Source: Cerioporus squamosus
Lineage: Eukaryota; Basidiomycota; Agaricomycetes; Polyporales; Polyporaceae
Direction of reading: 5' to 3'
DNA: 22,384 nt
Assembly: GCA_022592435.1 (NCBI GenBank)
Contig: JABYQS010000444.1
Location: 1-22,384, forward strand
The notes beneath the pieces are model-generated. The model did not search any database. It was not told where the DNA came from and saw only the letters and a list, made by a program, of their open reading frames with translations. The translations under genes and the position numbers were made by a program. Positions 1 through 9,609 of the stretch are shown in pieces. Within the stretch, counting starts at the first letter, position 1, and each line of letters starts with the position of its first letter.

Positions 1-1784
1 GAGCCTCCCACACAAGGCGACGGTGAAGACCTGCATGGGCGGAGGCCACTGCGAGTGTAACAGCGACACTGCCAAAGACAGGAGCAGCGTTCGGGTCATA
101 CGATTGCAAGGACCCCAAATTCCCAAACAGCGCTCGGAGATTCTGCTTCACCCGATGGTGAGACAGTGCGCGGTCGTCGCTGGATGCGCGTTCACCCGAG
201 AAAGGGGGAGCAGGCGCGTAATCATCGAGGGTGTAATCGCCCCACAGAGCATCCCGCCATTCCGATATGGTGAGCGGACGGCCGGCAATGGAACGATCGA
301 AGAGACGAGCGCGGCAAAACGTGCGGATGGCGGCCATATGATGCACGTAGCGAGCAACCTTGTTCGCGTTGAACTCGTATCCGACGAGACGATCGATCAT
401 CCAAGGGGGAGGAGAGTAGTACGCAACAGAGGCGGTGGGCTGCGGAAGGGGACTGACAGACTCAAGAGCGCGAGCCCAAGCAAGACTGTGCTCGACGGTG
501 GAGGACGAATAGTGTTGATGGAAAGGATTCATGGCGTACGGCTTCCTCCCTACATTCGTCCCTGCCTGCATGACGGGGCCGGCCGTTCCTCGCCGAGAAT
601 GGGACCGGGGGGGTACGATGCGATCGTTCCTCAGTGGCAAATGATGACCCAGCGTTGAGGACTCGCGAGGATCGCGAGGCACAAAGAAAGGACGAGCACG
701 TCCAAGGGAAGAACTCCAATCGTGACGCCACTCGGTATCCAGACGGGTACGCTTGGATCGGGACTGTTGAGGCACATCCTCTGCACAAGGAAGGGCCGGG
801 AGATGCGATGAGCAAAGTTGGCAGTGGACTGTCGCATCCATCGCCCGCTGCCACTCCCCGGGCGTGTTCAGCGAGCCCGATAAATCCCGAGCAGCCAGTA
901 CCAAACGCGGATAAGAAGGGCGGGTGGAAAAGTAGTTGGGGAGGTCCGTAAGGGTGACGACGGCATAGATGGCGACGTTCCGAGTGAGCTGCTGCTGAAA
1001 CCAAACTGGACTACCGGCACGATGCAGCATGTGGACTACACTGGCATCCGGGGACATCGCTCCAGTGACCTCTAGCACCTCACCACGGAAATCCCCCTGG
1101 CACTCGATACGGTCCAAGACCACCGATCCGTAGACATGCAGTCCTGCCAACTCGAGGATGAGGCGCTGGGCATGCGCGGCAAGGGAGATCATGACACTGT
1201 GTTCGGAAGGTAGAAGTCGAAGACGATCTATGCAGTGGCGCAAGCACACGGTGAGGAAATGACGAATCCTTTGGAAATTAGGGTCGTCTGGCCGCATGCT
1301 GGCGACCATAGCGATTGCGGACTCTGCGGCGGTCTCCAATTCGACGAGGAGTGCACGTTTGAGCTGGCCGTATCGTGGAACGCCGCAGTCTTCGAAGCAC
1401 CAGTCCCCGTTCTCCCACGTCCTCCACACGATCTCGAACGAAGGGGCTTGAGGCGCGCCTTTGCGAGGGATACACGCGACATGGAAGTGGGGATGATCGA
1501 ACGCCTGAGGCCAAAGCGAGTATTCGTGATGGCCCCACCTCCCGTCCGCGAACGTGACGATCTCGTTACGTGCAATGGCAAACTTGGGCACCCAGGACTG
1601 ATTTGGCGAGGTAATGACAGAGGTCGCGCTGAACCCCGGCGCGGCTACAAGGCTGTCGAAAGGACCAAGGTCGGAGCGGCGCGGCACTTTGAAGACATGT
1701 TTTAATACGAAACCCACAATCTAGATGATGATTGTACTTACGTGGGCCCGTTCTGTTGGGGAACAAGGCTAGTGTCGGACCCAT
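1..1784 (-). CDS. Large hypothetical protein, 3' end beyond window
   Basis: The minus strand is open without a stop from about 1720 to position 2, roughly 570 codons, and leaves the window. There is no in-frame ATG near the upstream end, so the start is probably spliced. An ATG at 1784 starts a 43-nt exon ending at a GTAAGT donor (intron 1687-1741, AAG acceptor) that joins in frame to exon 1..1686 as MGPTLALFPNRTGP-L-PRRSDLGPF. That start is tentative. The N-terminal part is rich in W, H and C (WGHHEYSLWPQAFDHPHF, WRTWENGDWCFEDCGV). The centre has GLHVYGSVVLDRIEC and EVLEVTGAMSPDASVVHML. Next comes a basic linker, then a C-terminal stretch with FCRARLFDRSIAGRPLTISE and a Pro-rich loop. No catalytic motif, signal peptide or membrane segment is evident. 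I do not recognise a named domain. The look is that of a multicopy Agaricomycete-specific hypothetical family, which is an impression and not a search result. Confidence 0.62.
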
Positions 1785-2143
1785 GATCTCCAGTATGTCG
1801 ACACTGCATAGTCACGCAGCCTCAGTACCGACTGGCGCCGAAATCTCGCAAGATACGTACATGCAGAAGAAGCAAGGAAAGATCGTGCTCGAGCTCGGGA
1901 GCAAGGAACACAGTCAATCCAACCACTACGGGCGTAGGACACGGGAACGGTTCTGGATAGAGGCATGAGGACGACTGAGTGGATGTTTGTGAGGGGCGGT
2001 TGCACGTACAAGGGAGAGAGGGATGAGGGGAGCCACGTCGACTCCAGACTTCGCTGACCAAGGATGTCCACGCTGAACGTCGGGGGAAGTACGGCAAACC
2101 GAGTAGGATGATTCCGCGTGGGTACGAGACGCTGTCTCACCCG

Positions 2144-2190
2144 AGAAGGTTGTTTGATGCCGCAGAAGGTTGTTTGATGCCGCAGAAGGT
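2144..2190. repeat. 20-bp direct tandem duplication
   Basis: The 20-mer AGAAGGTTGTTTGATGCCGC occurs perfectly at 2144-2163 and 2164-2183, followed by a 7-base partial third copy (AGAAGGT, 2184-2190). It lies upstream of the minus-strand unknown gene. Perfect identity suggests a recent duplication. No function is apparent. Confidence 0.95.
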
Positions 2191-2793
2191 GGGACTTATA
2201 TCCCCTTCTTCGGCGAAACCTATGGCGAAGCTGGTGACCAACTGTCAAAGCGGCTATGAGTACAGCTCTGCACGCATGCCATAGCACTTACGAAGAACCA
2301 AGATGCTATATACACGCGTAGGTGAGTTGGCTACGCAACGGAGGGCAAAGAGTGGGAAGGAGGAGGGGAAGCGCGAGGCGTGGAAGTTGCTGTCCCATAT
2401 CATGTGACCGTGTGGGGGCTGGGCGTGGGAGTGTTTACGTTCAACAAGGACACGTGACCTCTTCTGCTTCTCGACCACGCATTGTCCTAGCCTGTCAATG
2501 TCATGAAGAACTGGCGAAAGAATTGGTAGGTAGCTATGCACCAGTATTCGTTGTCCAATAACTCAGCATCATCGCAGCTACTGCGTGCTTGACAGTCGTT
2601 CTCTGTGGCCTTCGACTTGCGCGTCGGGCTTCTCAAACGCGTCGGTCGTAACCTTGCTGCAGCCACCGGCCAAAAGGCCGCCGTGTGTCTCCGCAAGAAA
2701 GGACGTCCTGGATGTAGGTGCCAGATGACAACTCGCGTGTGCCTTTCTTTGTGCGGCTGGGAGCATAGAGATGATTTGGCGTGGGATGGGCAT

Positions 2794-2849
2794 GGGCGAT
2801 GGGCGATGGACGATGGGCGATGGGCGATGGACGATGGGCGATGGGCGAG
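2794..2849. repeat. Heptamer minisatellite with 21-bp higher-order period
   Basis: Eight consecutive 7-bp units occur: GGGCGAT, GGGCGAT, GGACGAT, GGGCGAT, GGGCGAT, GGACGAT, GGGCGAT, GGGCGAG. The third and sixth carry the same G-to-A change, so the array has a 21-bp higher-order period made of two GGGCGAT and one GGACGAT. It lies about 250 bp upstream of the KDZ coding start and accounts for the HRPSSIA repeats in an antisense open frame. Confidence 0.95.
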
Positions 2850-3096
2850 GTTCAAGTCGTGTAGCACTGTGATGGAAAGCCGCATGTTAGCATCTATTTC
2901 CCTGTCCACTTTCCACATATGCATATCATAGAAACGTTGTGCTATGTGAACTTCAGGCGTGTTCTCCCCCAGTTTGCCCGTTAGGTCAAACGGCGTCTTT
3001 CCCGGGATCCCCGAAGAACTTCTCTCCTTCCTGCCACTCTGCATACTTGCTTCCTGTGCCTGCTTCCTCGAACCCGGCATTAATATTCCCGCCCCC

Positions 3097-6000
3097 ATGG
3101 ACAGGGAGAGACTGTTCGGACGGCTCACATTTCTTGGAGGTCATGCGTCGCTCTCGCCGACTGGGACTCCCTCTCGCAATGTATGGGCTGGGCTACAGAA
3201 CGACACCAGGTTTGCAAGAAACTCCCGCGCGACTCACGCATCACTCGCGGGTACGACTGTGAAGTCCACACCTTCAACAGGACCTCCTAGTACCAACACG
3301 CAACCCGCCGATGCCCAGGGAGAGAACGTGCGACCTCCGTCGAGCGAGAAGTCCACACATATCCCGGAGCCTACTCAACATGACGGATGCGACATCCGAC
3401 TAGTAGGAAGCACGACGCAACAAGCCGTGGGGACGTCGCACGCGGGAGCAGTGGGGATATCAGGACGAGAGGGCCAAGGCGAGAGAAGCGCGACCTACGA
3501 GAACAACACGATTGTAAGTACTACATAGCACTTGGTATATGGCCTATATCCCTGACCTCACGACAGCCTCCTTCGGAACGCATGACCCAGTTCCTCGACA
3601 CATGGGCGGTCCCGGCGCGGGAGGCCATGATAGCACGCCAGGCAGGTCCGACATCGTCAGTTCCCTGTGACACCTGCGGATGCGTGCTGCTCGGTGAGGA
3701 CCCGGAGCCGAAGTCGCGAGCATGTGCCTACCGATGTTTCGGCTGCACTCACCCAGCAATCGAATGTCAAAATTGCATGGTCAGCTACCACAGGCGCAAC
3801 CCTTTCCATTGGGTGGAGCGGTGGGACCAAGAGCGGCGATTCTGGGAGAGGCCAAGTCTCGGTCAGTTGGGCTCCACCATAAACCTTGGACACGAACGTG
3901 GGCTGCCATGCCCGCTCAACGCGGGAACGCGCAAGATGACCATCGTTCATGGGCACGGCGTTGGCACGTACCAGGTGCGCTTGTGCCTGTGTCCTCAGCC
4001 CGGAACTCTCCGCAAGACCCCCGAGCCGTTGCAACTCATCGCGTGTGGCCTCTGGCCCAGTTCATGGACCCAGCCGTTGAGCGCATACACGCTGTCGGGC
4101 TTGCGAGACTACCATCTCCTCACGCTGCAATCAAAGATCTCGGCGCACGACTACTTCGCGTATCTACGGAGAACTACCGACAACGTCTGTCCGGAAGATG
4201 CTCCAGTGGGTCTTGATCACCGGTTCTCCTTTTGCGGGTTGCTCATCTAGCCATAGGATCGGTATAGACTGTTCATGACCGCTGTTCGCGAATTCGCCTT
4301 TATAAGGAGCACGAAGCGGGCGGGTGTCGTACCCTCGCACTCAATGCCCGCCGGTTGCCTCGCCATCTTGTGTCCTGCTTGCCCTCAGCCAGGTATCAAT
4401 CTGGATTCACGCTGGGATGGCGGAAGGCCTAAAGGAGAGGAGTAAGTGACGGTGCGATGCTAAACAGTGACAAAGCTCACGCGTGTCGCGCACGTAGGTA
4501 TCTCGATGCACTCTTTCACACCACGGATGGCAACTTCCAGCAGAACCAGAAGTTGAAGCCGCTGGACCCGGATGATTTCCCGCTAAGTCTAGGCGCAGGT
4601 TGTTTTGCAAACGAGGACGAATTCGCGATCTACCAGTCCAAGCGCCAGGAGGGCCGCAAGGAGGTGAGACAATTGCATTTTTGCTGAGGCATAGAACGTG
4701 AGGCTTACGGATGATGATCAGTCAACGACTTGTCACAATTTCGGCGCCATGGGATATGGTCCATACGGAGGGCGCGTGTCTGGGACCGTCAGCCTCTCAT
4801 GTGCACGACATATGTTCGTCCTTCCTACCGGGACGGTCGATCTGACAGCCGGCGAAGCGTAAGTCACGCCGGCTTGCCAACATCTCGCGCCTGACATCAT
4901 ATGTATCAGGTACGCCTACGTCCACTTCATACAACTGTGCGGGCTTCAACGGTATATGAAGCTTCGGATGCACATCGCGGGTTACGACATCAACTGCCAA
5001 TACCGAATCAACTTCGCGACACGCATGCAAACGATCCGCGAGCAGTTCGCCTTCCTTCCATCCCTCCGGTACACGCACTTCCCTCCCACGTTGATCGCAG
5101 TCGGCAAATTCCACCTGGCTGCGCACATCCCGACTTGCCGTTACAAGTTCTCGTATAACTTCCTCCCCGGCGTTGGCATGACGGATGGAGAAGTGCCCGA
5201 ACGGATTTGGGCGGACACGAACGATCTGGCCGCAAGAACAAAGGAGATGACTTCGGGCCACCGTCACGACACCCACAATGACGCCTATAACGACCTGAAC
5301 GCACGTAAGGTGATAGCATGGGTGAGTAGTCGAGTTCACTTACTGGTGGCTGCCAAGCTGACTGCTTCCGAATCCAGCGCAAGACCTTGCCACGAAGTAT
5401 ACTCGCACAGAGACCCAATCGGCGTTGGCCAGTGCACATCTAGAGGCTGTCAGCAACACCATGGCGAAGAAGGAAGTGAAGGCGATGAAAGCTGAGGAGA
5501 AGGAATGGCTCGAGGCTGTCGTAAACATGAGCAACCACAAGACCCTCAAGAACCCATACGAGCTCACCGCGGACCGCGGTACGTGTTGCCGATCGTTTAG
5601 AAACGCGCATGCCTCATTGACACGTTCACAGGTCTCAGTACTAAGGAGTTGCTCGCTCAGGTGCAGAAGACACGTACTCGCGAAGGCAAGGACGCTGGCG
5701 GCATCCTAGATGCTATCTATGAGGGAGTTCAGCTCCAGGCTTTGAGGTACGTGCATCATCTGCTTACTACGAGACGTGTCACGCATTGGAGCAACGCGTA
5801 GGGAGGACCTGCTTGACGCCATCGAAGACGGCGATGGGACGGACGATACGCAAGCTCAGCTGGTGAAGGCCAAGAACGAGTTCCTCATTTGAGCGGCCGC
5901 GTGGAGTAACAGTTACAACACGTTCATCCAGCCCTGTCTGGAAGACGCTGCCCAAGCCGTCATAGACCGCATCGCTGCTGAGTCGTCGTCGGAACGACTC

Positions 6001-7072
6001 CACGGCGCATTCCCGCTTCGCGAGCATCCGCAGCCCCAGCCCGAGACCACAGGACGCATCGCTCGTGCTGAGCTCGGTCTTCCACCGTGGCGAAGCGGAG
6101 ACAAGATGTCGGACCTGTGGCACGAAGTATATGCGATCGAGATACCGCTGCCGTCCTCTTTCGACTCGCGCGTACTCCAAGAAGAGGGCGTTGCTGCCGT
6201 GCGCAGTTGGGAGAGGACCGTTCGCGAAAGTCAGGCTAATGACGCGTTATCGGACGTCCGGACGCACATCGTTACGTCGGAGATGCTCAGGTTGAAGAAG
6301 CTTGACTCGACTCGCAAGGCAATAACCACGCGTATGGGTAACAAGATAAGACGGAAGAATAGCGAGGTGGTAGCGGCCGCAGATGAGTACCGTCGTGCCA
6401 GGGTAGCCCTCGTCGCCCTTGGCATGGACGAACACGATCCCCTCTTCCGTCCGTTGCTCAAGCGCGATCTAACAAAGTTCACCATGTCCAGTGGGCATCA
6501 AGTCTTAGGCGAGAGTAGCAAGAAGGTATCGTGGATATGGGAAGATTTCTCGTTTGTGGATGCCCAAGGAGACGATCGCTACGGAGAGTTCATGAAGGAA
6601 GGTGTGTAATGAAGACATGATCACGTCGGACGCGACTGATTGCAGCGTGTACAGTACGGCGCGTTCATTGGTTCCGAACGAGCGCGTTGGCCCAGCGATG
6701 GGCCGAGGAGCTCAAGCTGGTGACTGAAGAAATGTTCCGAACCGTCCGGTTCTTCCGTCACTTCCGTCTCCATTGGCTAAGTAGTGCGTCCGCTCATGAG
6801 TCAGGCGGGAGCCTCGGAGATGCGGCGTACGCGCGCAAGTGAGTACGCTCTGATATGCGTCACGTTGGGGTTCAAGTGCTGATGTTTTGCAGGCAAGCCC
6901 ATAGGTACTATCGCCTGCTTGAGAAGTGCAAGAAGCATTTCTCCGGAACATCTGTCGACATTGTGAGTTGACTATGCATCGTTCAGAAAGACCATTCAAG
7001 AAACTCACTGACCTCTACCGCGCCATGGCGTAGACGGACGAAATGTGGAAGTGGGCCCTCTCAGCGGAGTAG
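3097..7072 (+). pseudogene. KDZ-family transposase (CxC2 cluster) with one in-frame stop
   Basis: This is a DNA transposase of the Kyakuja-Dileera-Zisupton group. Model exons: 3097-3513, 3567-4205, 4257-4441, 4498-4663, 4722-4858, 4910-5321, 5383-5578, 5632-5746, 5802-6601, 6655-6838, 6893-6962, 7034-7072, about 1119 codons, a usual length. A CxC2-type zinc-binding cluster spans residues ~170-260 (CDTCGC, CAYRCFGC, CQNC, then FHWVERW and LGH). The transposase core follows with TTDGNFQ (D~424), GTVSLSCARHMF, TAGEA, YDINCQY (D~541), HIPTC, GVGMTDGEVPER (E~609) and SGHRHD. The likely catalytic acids are the D, D and E of these motifs (inference). Helical C-terminal parts include VRRVHWFRTSALAQRWAEE. 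A TGA at 5890-5892 interrupts the frame at codon ~786, while coding character continues unchanged on both sides. Start and exon 1 are weakly supported. The 5322-5382 intron needs an AAG acceptor, and the ninth intron could end at 6645. Element termini were not found. Confidence 0.88.
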
Positions 7073-8649
7073 ACTTGGACGGGCCCGGGGCGGGCGGGCA
7101 GACATGGACAGCCTTGTGCCTGTTCGCGGTGCACAGTTCATACTCGGAGTAACTTGGTCAAATAAGTATCTAGTACGGAGCGCGAAATTGAGACAGTCAT
7201 TTGCGCATACAAACCCTGAGCGATGATGGAACTTGAAGCGCGGCAACGGTGGCGCAGGCGAGAGAGAACATCGATGTCAAGAGGTTCAGTCTTGAGATCA
7301 GAGTGAAGGAACGAGGGATCCGGATTCCGTGTGGTACTGCTTTCTCAAGGATGTATCTAAACAGGATGTAAACACTGACTACAGCTGTGAATGTCTAAGA
7401 GAGGGAGGTCGGACGTAGTCATTAGATACCGGTAGCCAGGGTATGCATGCTGTAAGCTGGAACTCAGATGACAGAGCATGAAGGCAGAACAACCTGAAGC
7501 ATGCAGTAGTAGCGTACAATGGGAACACCGATGTCGCAGGAACACAGTGTGTAATTGTAGCTGATGTACTACGCTGAACGGAGCACATAGGGTTCCTAGG
7601 GTTATGATGTACTAGACGACGCGACGATAGAAGGGGAGAAGGAGGACGGCGGAAGTTTACAGACTACAGGAGTACGAGCTGAGCTCGGGATGCACAGCAG
7701 ATATTGCGCTGGCTTTTGACGGAGTGTGGGAGAAGGTCGGCAAGGTTCCGGACGCCCTGGGTGGACGTTGAGGGGAGGCGGCCGTGCTCAGGACGATTCT
7801 GTTGCCAACACTCCAATGGTAAATCGCGAGACGTCAAGGATGGCGGCGTGTGTACCTGCCTTATGATGTCAGAGACGGTTGCGCCAGTGGTCGAAGTCAA
7901 CGGGCGAGGGGGGGAGACTGCACAATGAGGCACTCCGAGGGGCGGCCTGATAGGTGCGCGAGCTTCCGAGTCGCTCACGCTATATGATTAGCGATCCATT
8001 AGGTGCGTGGAGGCAAGTCCTAGTCGGTGGGCTCTGAGAGTGTTGCCGACATGCGCGCATCTTGCATGTTTCTCGTCAACTGCGCTGTCTAGCATAGCAC
8101 GGTATGCAACCTGAATGCCATCGTAAGGACTACTAGGCATCCGGGCCTGTAATGCAAACGGGATGGTAGGTCAGTAAAGGAAAACCTGAGGAACTCGAAC
8201 GCGCCGGAGAGGGGCACTCATGCGGAATGTCCATGGACGGCTTCATCGTTTCCCGGGCGATGTACGTCAGCTCGTCTGAGAAGCATGCCAGTGACAAGTT
8301 GAAACTTACTACTTACAGCAGGGATAGCATGCGAACTTGAAAGCATTTCCGGAATGTTTTTGCATCAATGTCGGCGGCCTCCCACGTCTAACAGTCTGAC
8401 TTCGGACCTCTCCGCCAGAATGTATCTGGGTAGTTGCATGCGCAACATGCTGGAATGCATGCCACAGTGCAGTGTACGGGTAGCCACAGACCAAAGTACT
8501 TAGCTGGGTTATGTTCCCGGCGCCTCGGGCTCAATCAGTGGCTGTGTACCAAGCGCCCGCGCGGATGCACTTTATTGGTTCGGATGCACCCGATCCTCGG
8601 AGATGCACCTATATGGGTGCATCCGTTGTACTGAAGCTCTACCGTCATC
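7073..8649. other. Non-coding stretch downstream of KDZ, no supported gene
   Basis: No open frame here exceeds about 100 codons and none looks like a protein. The 104-codon minus frame at 7664-7978 is the longest and has no recognisable features. The 3' terminus of the KDZ element probably lies here, but I could not pair an inverted repeat with sequence upstream of the transposase. The only structure seen is the GGATGCACC cluster at its right end. Confidence 0.45.
8571..8625. repeat. GGATGCACC repeats with an 11-bp inverted pair
   Basis: The core GGATGCAC occurs in direct orientation at 8572-8579 and 8582-8589, and as AGATGCACC at 8601-8609. An inverted copy ends at 8625. CGGATGCACCC (8581-8591) and GGGTGCATCCG (8615-8625) are perfect reverse complements around a 23-base spacer. 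A second, shorter hairpin is possible with the 8602-8609 copy. It ends 25 bp before the target duplication of the hAT MITE and may be part of an older repeat. Confidence 0.8.
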
Positions 8650-8657
8650 ACCGCGAG

Positions 8658-9251
8658 TAGTGCTGCAGGGTCAGGTCCCATGACCGGAAAATGACTGGAA
8701 CCTGACCCGACCTGAGCAAAAATGACTGGACCATAACCACAAAGATAGCAGTCAGGTCGCCAGTCAGGTCGTGGTCATGATTTTTGAACCAATATCTATG
8801 ACTGGACACGACTGATGATGACCAGTCATGACCAGTCTTTTTGGCCCTACCAATGACCTGGTTATAGGTGCCTTTGACTGGTAATGACCGGTCATAACCA
8901 GTTAAAATCAGTCCCGACTAAGCTATACCAGCACATATATTGTATAGCCCTTTGGACTTTAAGTCATCAAGATGATCATTTAGAAAGTATCTTAGGCTTG
9001 TATAAGGCTATTCACCTCTTGATCATGACTTCTCCAACCTTCTTGGGTAGTTATGACTGGTCTTAACTGGTTATAACTGATCATCAGTTTTGACCGGTCA
9101 AAACTGTAACTTGACTGCAGTTAGGTCAGGTCGTACTGCTGTACTACTTCCAGTCCAGTCATAAGACTGAAGGACTGGTCATGTCCAGTCGTAGGTCGGG
9201 TCATGGCTCTGGATGGCCAATAACCTGACCCGACCCGACCCTGCAGCACTA
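8658..9251. mobile_element. Non-autonomous hAT-type MITE, 594 bp
   Basis: The ends are inverted repeats. TAGTGCTGCAGGGTC (8658-8672) matches the reverse complement of 9237-9251 exactly, and the match extends to 20 bp with one mismatch. The element is flanked by a perfect 8-bp direct repeat, ACCGCGAG, at 8650-8657 and 9252-9259. An 8-bp target duplication with TAGNG-like tips is typical of hAT transposons. The interior is packed with short direct and inverted copies of ATGACTGG/CCAGTCAT and GGTCAGGTC/GACCTGACC, as expected for transposase-binding subterminal repeats. Its centre (about 8920-9040) is AT-richer. The longest open frame is 60 codons, so it encodes no transposase and must depend on an autonomous relative elsewhere. 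No hAT transposase gene is present in this window. Confidence 0.9.
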
Positions 9252-9290
9252 ACCGCGAGGAAATGCTGTTACGCACCGAGTGTGGGGCTC

Positions 9291-9353
9291 AAAACGCCGA
9301 AAATGAGGAGGATCAATGCAGAGGCCATCGATCCTCCTCATCTTCCGCGTTTT
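9291..9353. repeat. Quasi-palindrome with 24-bp arms
   Basis: Positions 9291-9314 and 9330-9353 are reverse complements with two mismatches over 24 bp, around a 15-base loop. The inner 12 bp (ATGAGGAGGATC / GATCCTCCTCAT) are perfect. It lies between the two MITEs, just beyond the original 3' end of the RNase H reading frame on the minus strand. It could be a 3' UTR hairpin of the RNase H transcript or part of the source retroelement's end; function is not shown. Confidence 0.85.
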
Positions 9354-9361
9354 ATACCCAC

Positions 9362-9609
9362 TACTGTAGAGTTTCGACCGATGTGGTGCAGGCCCCAGCG
9401 GGGTGTGACCTGTAACCGCCCGCAGTCGCCGGAGCGGAGCGGAGGCACCCAAAATTTGGCTGATTTGGCCTGCTAAACGCCCGAAAACCGAGCCAAAACG
9501 CGAAAATGGGGGCCCCAAAGGGGCCATGACCTGTGACCTACAGCATGATGCGGTGCGGCGGAGGTCCCTGTGACCTGTGACGCGCCGCATCGGTCGAAAC
9601 TCTACAGTA
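9362..9609. mobile_element. TA-flanked MITE with 22-bp inverted ends
   Basis: Positions 9362-9383 and 9588-9609 are perfect reverse complements over 22 bp. Both outermost dinucleotides are TA, so the element proper is 9364-9607 (244 bp) beginning CTGTAGAGTTTCGACC and flanked by a TA duplication, as in Tc1/mariner-like elements. Weaker similarity continues inward (ATGTGGTGC versus ATGCGGCGC), and GTGACCTGT-like words recur inside. There is no transposase-sized frame. It sits exactly at the 3' end of the RNase H gene and supplies that gene's stop codon, so the insertion is younger than the gene. Confidence 0.85.

Larger units (their letters stand above)
1785..3096. other. Intergenic, no supported gene
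   Basis: This gap separates the divergent unknown gene (minus) and the KDZ transposase (plus). It should contain both promoters. I see two short tandem repeats (2144-2190 and 2794-2849). A TATAAG-like stretch reads on the minus strand near 2195-2205, but it is too far from the tentative start to assign. Open frames here, including a 213-codon one on the minus strand (2487-3128), have low-complexity or repeat-derived content and no recognisable protein character. Confidence 0.5.

Noticed and set aside
23..658. 211-codon plus-strand open frame
   Set aside because: It is antisense to the long minus-strand frame that stays open to the window edge, and its composition is that of a shadow.
462..1004. 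180-codon minus-strand open frame
   Set aside because: Same strand as the unknown gene but a different frame. The frame used in the annotation runs through it without a stop for far longer.
1..1784. TET/JBP dioxygenase next to the KDZ transposon, an association known in basidiomycetes
   Set aside because: The neighbouring frame lacks an HxD motif or other 2-oxoglutarate dioxygenase features.
2487..3128. 213-codon minus-strand open frame
   Set aside because: It contains the translated heptamer minisatellite, has no protein-like pattern and overlaps the likely transposon 5' region.
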